From Tenacibaculum mesophilum (lineage in GTDB: Bacteria; Bacteroidota; Bacteroidia; Flavobacteriales; Flavobacteriaceae), in NCBI RefSeq assembly GCF_003867075.1, contig NZ_CP032544.1, positions 2,164,001-2,228,000 of the forward strand: 64,000 nucleotides of DNA. Reading direction: 5' to 3'. Of this stretch, positions 61,262-64,000 are shown piece after piece. Both the position numbers and the translations under genes were made by a program. Below the pieces are notes generated by a model. It worked only from the letters and a program-made list of their open reading frames with translations, had not been told where the DNA came from and searched no databases. The stretch's first letter is position 1, and each line of letters starts with the position of its first letter.

Positions 61262-63070
61262 CTACTTATTTAAATTCTCTGCTGCGCGACGTTCTAATTC
61301 TTCTTGAAATTCTTCCATAACAGGTTTTACAGTGCTTTCTGGTATATCTGCTACCTTTATATACATTAACCCATCAATAGCGTTATTAAACTTCGGATCT
61401 ACATTAAATGCAACTAAACGAGCATTCTGTTTTACGTACTTCTTAATCAATACCGGAATACGTAATTCTCCTGGCTCCAATTCGTCTATAATTTTATCAA
61501 ATTTTTGCATATCAGCCTCAGTAGCATCAAATACAAAATCTTTATCAGCATCTTTTAATTTCACCTTGAATTCTTTCTTAGGGTGAATATATTGTGCTAC
61601 ATACGGATCGTAATAATGAGATTTCATAAACTCAATCATTAACGATTTTGAGAATTCAGAAAACTGATTACTTATGCTTACTCCTCCCATTAAATATTTA
61701 TGTTCTGGGTAACGTAATGTAACATGTACAATCCCTTTCCACAATAAAAATAATGGCATTGGTTTTTGTTGATATTCTTTAATAATAAAGGCACGTCCCA
61801 TTTCAATGGTTTTTTCCATCATTGGATACAATTCTGGCTCTATTCTAAATAATGTTTGAATATAAAAACCATTTATTCCGTGTTTCTTAAAAATATCTTT
61901 TCCTAAGCCCATTCTATAGGCTCCAACCAATCTGTTTTGTTGGTCATCCCATAAAAATAAGTGGTGATAATATTTATCAAACCTATCTAAATCAATAGGT
62001 TTATTTGTTCCTTCTCCTACTTCTCTAAAGGTAATTTCACGTAAGCGCCCTATTTCATGTAAAATATTTGGTATCTCTTTTGCACTTGCAAAAAACACCT
62101 CGTAGTTCTTACTCTGTAATAATCTACTTCCTTTTTCTCGTAAAGCGTCAACTTCTTTTACAAATAACTCTGGTGATTTTTGAGAAGTGATTTTTTTGGC
62201 TTTCTTCGGAATTTTTAAATTGTGTGTTGACAATATTTTCGGAGATGCTTTCTCATACGGATTCGCCAACATATACGTTTTTCTACGTAAAAACTGGTAA
62301 AAATCAGGTATTTCAGTAAATGAATCTTGGTCTTTTACTGAAATTGGTTTACCAATTCTTACTTTGATAACTCTATTTTTCTGAGATAATAATTCTGACG
62401 GAAGCTTTGCAGTTCTTAGCGTATCACTAATCTTAGACAATGTGTAAAACAACTGACTATTTTTAGCGTGAAAGTAAATAGGAATAACAGGTACTTTCGC
62501 TTTTTTTATCAAGCGTACAGCCCCTTGCTCCCATTCTTTATCAACCATTAATTTTCCATCACGATACGTAGATACTTCTCCTGCTGGAAAAAGCCCTAAC
62601 GGCTTTCCTTCTCTTAAATGTAATAAGGCATTTTTAATTCCTGCTACACTCGATTTAGCATCCTTATGATTCTCAAAAGGATTTACTGGCATTACATAAG
62701 GCTTTAAAGGCTCTATTCTGTGCAATAAAAAGTTCGCTATAATCTTGTAATCAGCTCTGTGCTCTAATAAGAGTTTTAATAATAAAATACCATCTATCCC
62801 TCCAAGCGGATGGTTAGAAATTGTTATAAAAGGTCCTTCCTTAGGAATACGTTTTAAATCTTCTTCAGGAATTTCAAACTCTATTTGAAACTCATCAAGC
62901 AAACCATTTAAAAAAGGTAAATCTTTTTTGTGCTTGTGCTTGTTATAAATTTCATTGGCGGTAGAAATTCGCAAAACTTTCATCAGCAACCAACCTGAAA
63001 ACGTTCCGAAAACGCCGAACTTGTCGGCTCCTATTGCTTTTGCAACTTCTTTAGGTGTTACTAATCCCAT
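61262..63070 (-). CDS. olsF: Bifunctional PlsC-GNAT acyltransferase (OlsF-like)
   Basis: The 602-residue protein has an N-terminal PlsC-like O-acyltransferase domain (about 60-290) with ISNHPLGGIDGILL (His87, Asp93), GLFPAGEVSTYRDGKL and VPVIPIYFHAKNSQLF, and a C-terminal hemolysin/OlsB-like GNAT N-acyltransferase domain (about 320-520; REITFREVGEGTN, YRMGLGKDIFKKHG, EMGRAFIIKEYQQKPMPLFLLWKG). This is the domain order of OlsF, known from Flavobacterium and Serratia, in which the C-terminal half N-acylates ornithine and the N-terminal half adds the second acyl chain, giving ornithine lipids. Glycine lipid synthesis is also possible. It lies 51 bp after the aspartate kinase gene on the same strand and has its own -7 element. 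Confidence 0.85.
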   Translation of the reverse strand: MGLVTPKEVAKAIGADKFGVFGTFSGWLLMKVLRISTANEIYNKHKHKKDLPFLNGLLDEFQIEFEIPEEDLKRIPKEGPFITISNHPLGGIDGILLLKLLLEHRADYKIIANFLLHRIEPLKPYVMPVNPFENHKDAKSSVAGIKNALLHLREGKPLGLFPAGEVSTYRDGKLMVDKEWEQGAVRLIKKAKVPVIPIYFHAKNSQLFYTLSKISDTLRTAKLPSELLSQKNRVIKVRIGKPISVKDQDSFTEIPDFYQFLRRKTYMLANPYEKASPKILSTHNLKIPKKAKKITSQKSPELFVKEVDALREKGSRLLQSKNYEVFFASAKEIPNILHEIGRLREITFREVGEGTNKPIDLDRFDKYYHHLFLWDDQQNRLVGAYRMGLGKDIFKKHGINGFYIQTLFRIEPELYPMMEKTIEMGRAFIIKEYQQKPMPLFLLWKGIVHVTLRYPEHKYLMGGVSISNQFSEFSKSLMIEFMKSHYYDPYVAQYIHPKKEFKVKLKDADKDFVFDATEADMQKFDKIIDELEPGELRIPVLIKKYVKQNARLVAFNVDPKFNNAIDGLMYIKVADIPESTVKPVMEEFQEELERRAAENLNK

Positions 63071-63095
63071 ACATAGTTATCAATTGACATAACTG

Positions 63096-63103
63096 CAAAT
63101 ATA
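63096..63103 (-). promoter_or_regulatory. Putative -7 promoter element for the OlsF-like gene
   Basis: On the minus strand this reads TATATTTG, matching TAnnTTTG, 26 bp before the ATG at 63070, in the 51-bp gap after the aspartate kinase gene. Confidence 0.5.
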
Positions 63104-63121
63104 ATCGATTTTTTGCAAGCT

Positions 63122-64000
63122 TTACATGTTTTCTTGAATCACTAACTGTGCTGTTTCAGTATTTATTTGACGAATGATTGATTTTCCTCGCTTTCTTATC
63201 GTTTTTATCGCTTCATCATTAAAATGACGAATTGTGTATAAAGTAGTATCCTTATAAGCTCTTATTTTATAAGCCCCTTTTAAATCGTTGTAAAAATTCT
63301 CAAAATTATTGTACTTATCTTCTATACAAACAGAAAAACTGATCGCTGAATTTTGAATTAAGTTTACTTTTAAATTATAGTCGTGTAACTTCTTAAAAAC
63401 ATCACTAATATTATCTTCTACCATAAAAGAGAAATCTTTTGCTGAAATTGCTACTAAAATTTGATTTTTCTTTACGATAAAACAAGGAACTTCTGGTGTT
63501 ATTTTTTTCCCTCTCCCAACACATGTTCCTAATTTTGTAACATCTTCAAACGAACGCACATATAATGGGATGTTCTTTTGTTCTAAAGGTTGAATTGTTT
63601 TTGGGTGAATTACCGAGGCTCCATAAAAAGCCATTTCAATAGCTTCAGTATACGAAATTTCTTGTAACAAAGCTGTTTCTGAAAACACTCTAGGGTCTGC
63701 ATTTAATACTCCTTGTACATCTTTCCAAATAGTAACACTATCAGCATCCAAACAATAGGCAAAAATACCTGCGGTATAATCAGATCCTTCTCTTCCTAAC
63801 GTTGTTGTTTCTGTACCAAACCCTCCTAAAAATCCTTGTGTAATATTTAATTTAGATACATCTACTTTTTCTTGAATTTGTTGTTGTGTCTGCTCCCAAT
63901 TAATTTTAGCATCACGATAAGTACCGTCAGTTTTTATGTACTCTCTTACATCTAACCATTGGTTCTCTACTCCTATTTCAGATAAATAAGCACTTACTAT
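63122..64000 (-). CDS. lysC: Aspartate kinase, C-terminal part (cut by window edge)
   Basis: The frame is open from the stop at 63122 to the right edge (293 codons), so the N-terminus is outside. Visible are the kinase-domain end (GFLGGFGTETTTLGREGSDYTA, with DADSVTIWKDVQGVLNADPR and AMEFAFYGASVIHPKT-like SYTEAIEMAFYGASVIHPKT) and a C-terminal ACT regulatory region (VAISAKDFSFMVEDNISDVF, LIQNSAISFSVCIEDKYNNF). It phosphorylates aspartate, the first step to lysine, threonine, methionine and diaminopimelate. Which of the organism's aspartate kinases it is, and which end product inhibits it, cannot be told. No homoserine dehydrogenase domain is fused at the C-terminus. Confidence 0.9.
   Translation of the reverse strand: MVSAYLSEIGVENQWLDVREYIKTDGTYRDAKINWEQTQQQIQEKVDVSKLNITQGFLGGFGTETTTLGREGSDYTAGIFAYCLDADSVTIWKDVQGVLNADPRVFSETALLQEISYTEAIEMAFYGASVIHPKTIQPLEQKNIPLYVRSFEDVTKLGTCVGRGKKITPEVPCFIVKKNQILVAISAKDFSFMVEDNISDVFKKLHDYNLKVNLIQNSAISFSVCIEDKYNNFENFYNDLKGAYKIRAYKDTTLYTIRHFNDEAIKTIRKRGKSIIRQINTETAQLVIQENM

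Overview
The window is AT-rich, densely coded chromosomal DNA from a member of the Bacteroidota, most likely a marine Flavobacteriaceae (Tenacibaculum or a relative is my guess, from memory rather than from a search). Supporting signs are the -7 promoter motif TAnnTTTG, the scarcity of purine-rich ribosome-binding sites, family-specific genes (DUF4270 lipoprotein, IPExxxVDY protein, CarboxypepD_reg/TonB-dependent receptor, the short GT5 'glycogen synthase' beside panC, PlsC-GNAT ornithine-lipid synthase) and a cytochrome oxidase assembly cluster of flavobacterial type. I see no prophage, insertion sequence or CRISPR array.

Layout. 1-4.1 kb: TonB-dependent receptor (cut by the left edge), a periplasmic TonB_C protein, ssb, a GNAT acetyltransferase with a translationally coupled zinc-ribbon protein, and a CBS protein. 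4.2-6.5 kb: a large membrane-anchored M28 peptidase. 6.5-10.8 kb, minus strand: acpP-fabF-rnc-IPExxxVDY-pyk. 10.9-14.9 kb: purN overlapping a viroplasmin-type RNase H, a MORN-like protein, dodecin, DUF1304, MscS and tsaB. 15-21.5 kb, minus strand: a TolC-like protein, then a respiratory cluster reading ctaB, two subunits III, subunit IV, a terminator, and an assembly set (Cys-less SCO-like protein, SCO, DUF420, small CxxC protein). 21.6-22.0 kb: tRNA-Gly(GCC) and two tandem tRNA-Leu(UAA).

22-30.3 kb, plus strand: a lipoprotein and a DUF547 protein, then a complete-looking arsenosugar biosynthesis cluster (AhpD-like protein, ArsS radical SAM, rhodanese, TIGR04282 glycosyltransferase, purine nucleoside phosphorylase, ArsM), followed by an S66 peptidase. 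This cluster is the accessory highlight. It is peppered with short palindromic dispersed repeats, two of which lie inside coding sequence.

30.4-41.7 kb: class A PBP, radA, a YbhN-like membrane protein, panD, panC, then divergent short GT5-DUF4270-glmS, and an EEP-family hydrolase. 42-51.1 kb: small secreted protein, gdhA, pheS, a conserved hypothetical, an AGCS symporter, a HopJ-family protein, aspS, and a ClC channel. 51.1-64 kb: glpQ-type phosphodiesterase with a YfcC transporter, an M43 metalloprotease lipoprotein, a Bax-inhibitor-1 protein, sufS, a serine hydrolase, SdpI, a further SCO protein, rseP, an OlsF-like bifunctional acyltransferase, and an aspartate kinase cut by the right edge.

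Most of the window is core metabolism: fatty-acid synthesis, respiration, pantothenate, amino sugars and translation. The observations most worth following are the arsenosugar island with its in-frame repeat insertions, the half-length GT5 protein translationally coupled to DUF4270, the cysteine-less SCO paralogue, and the twin tRNA-Leu genes that differ only by one compensatory base pair.
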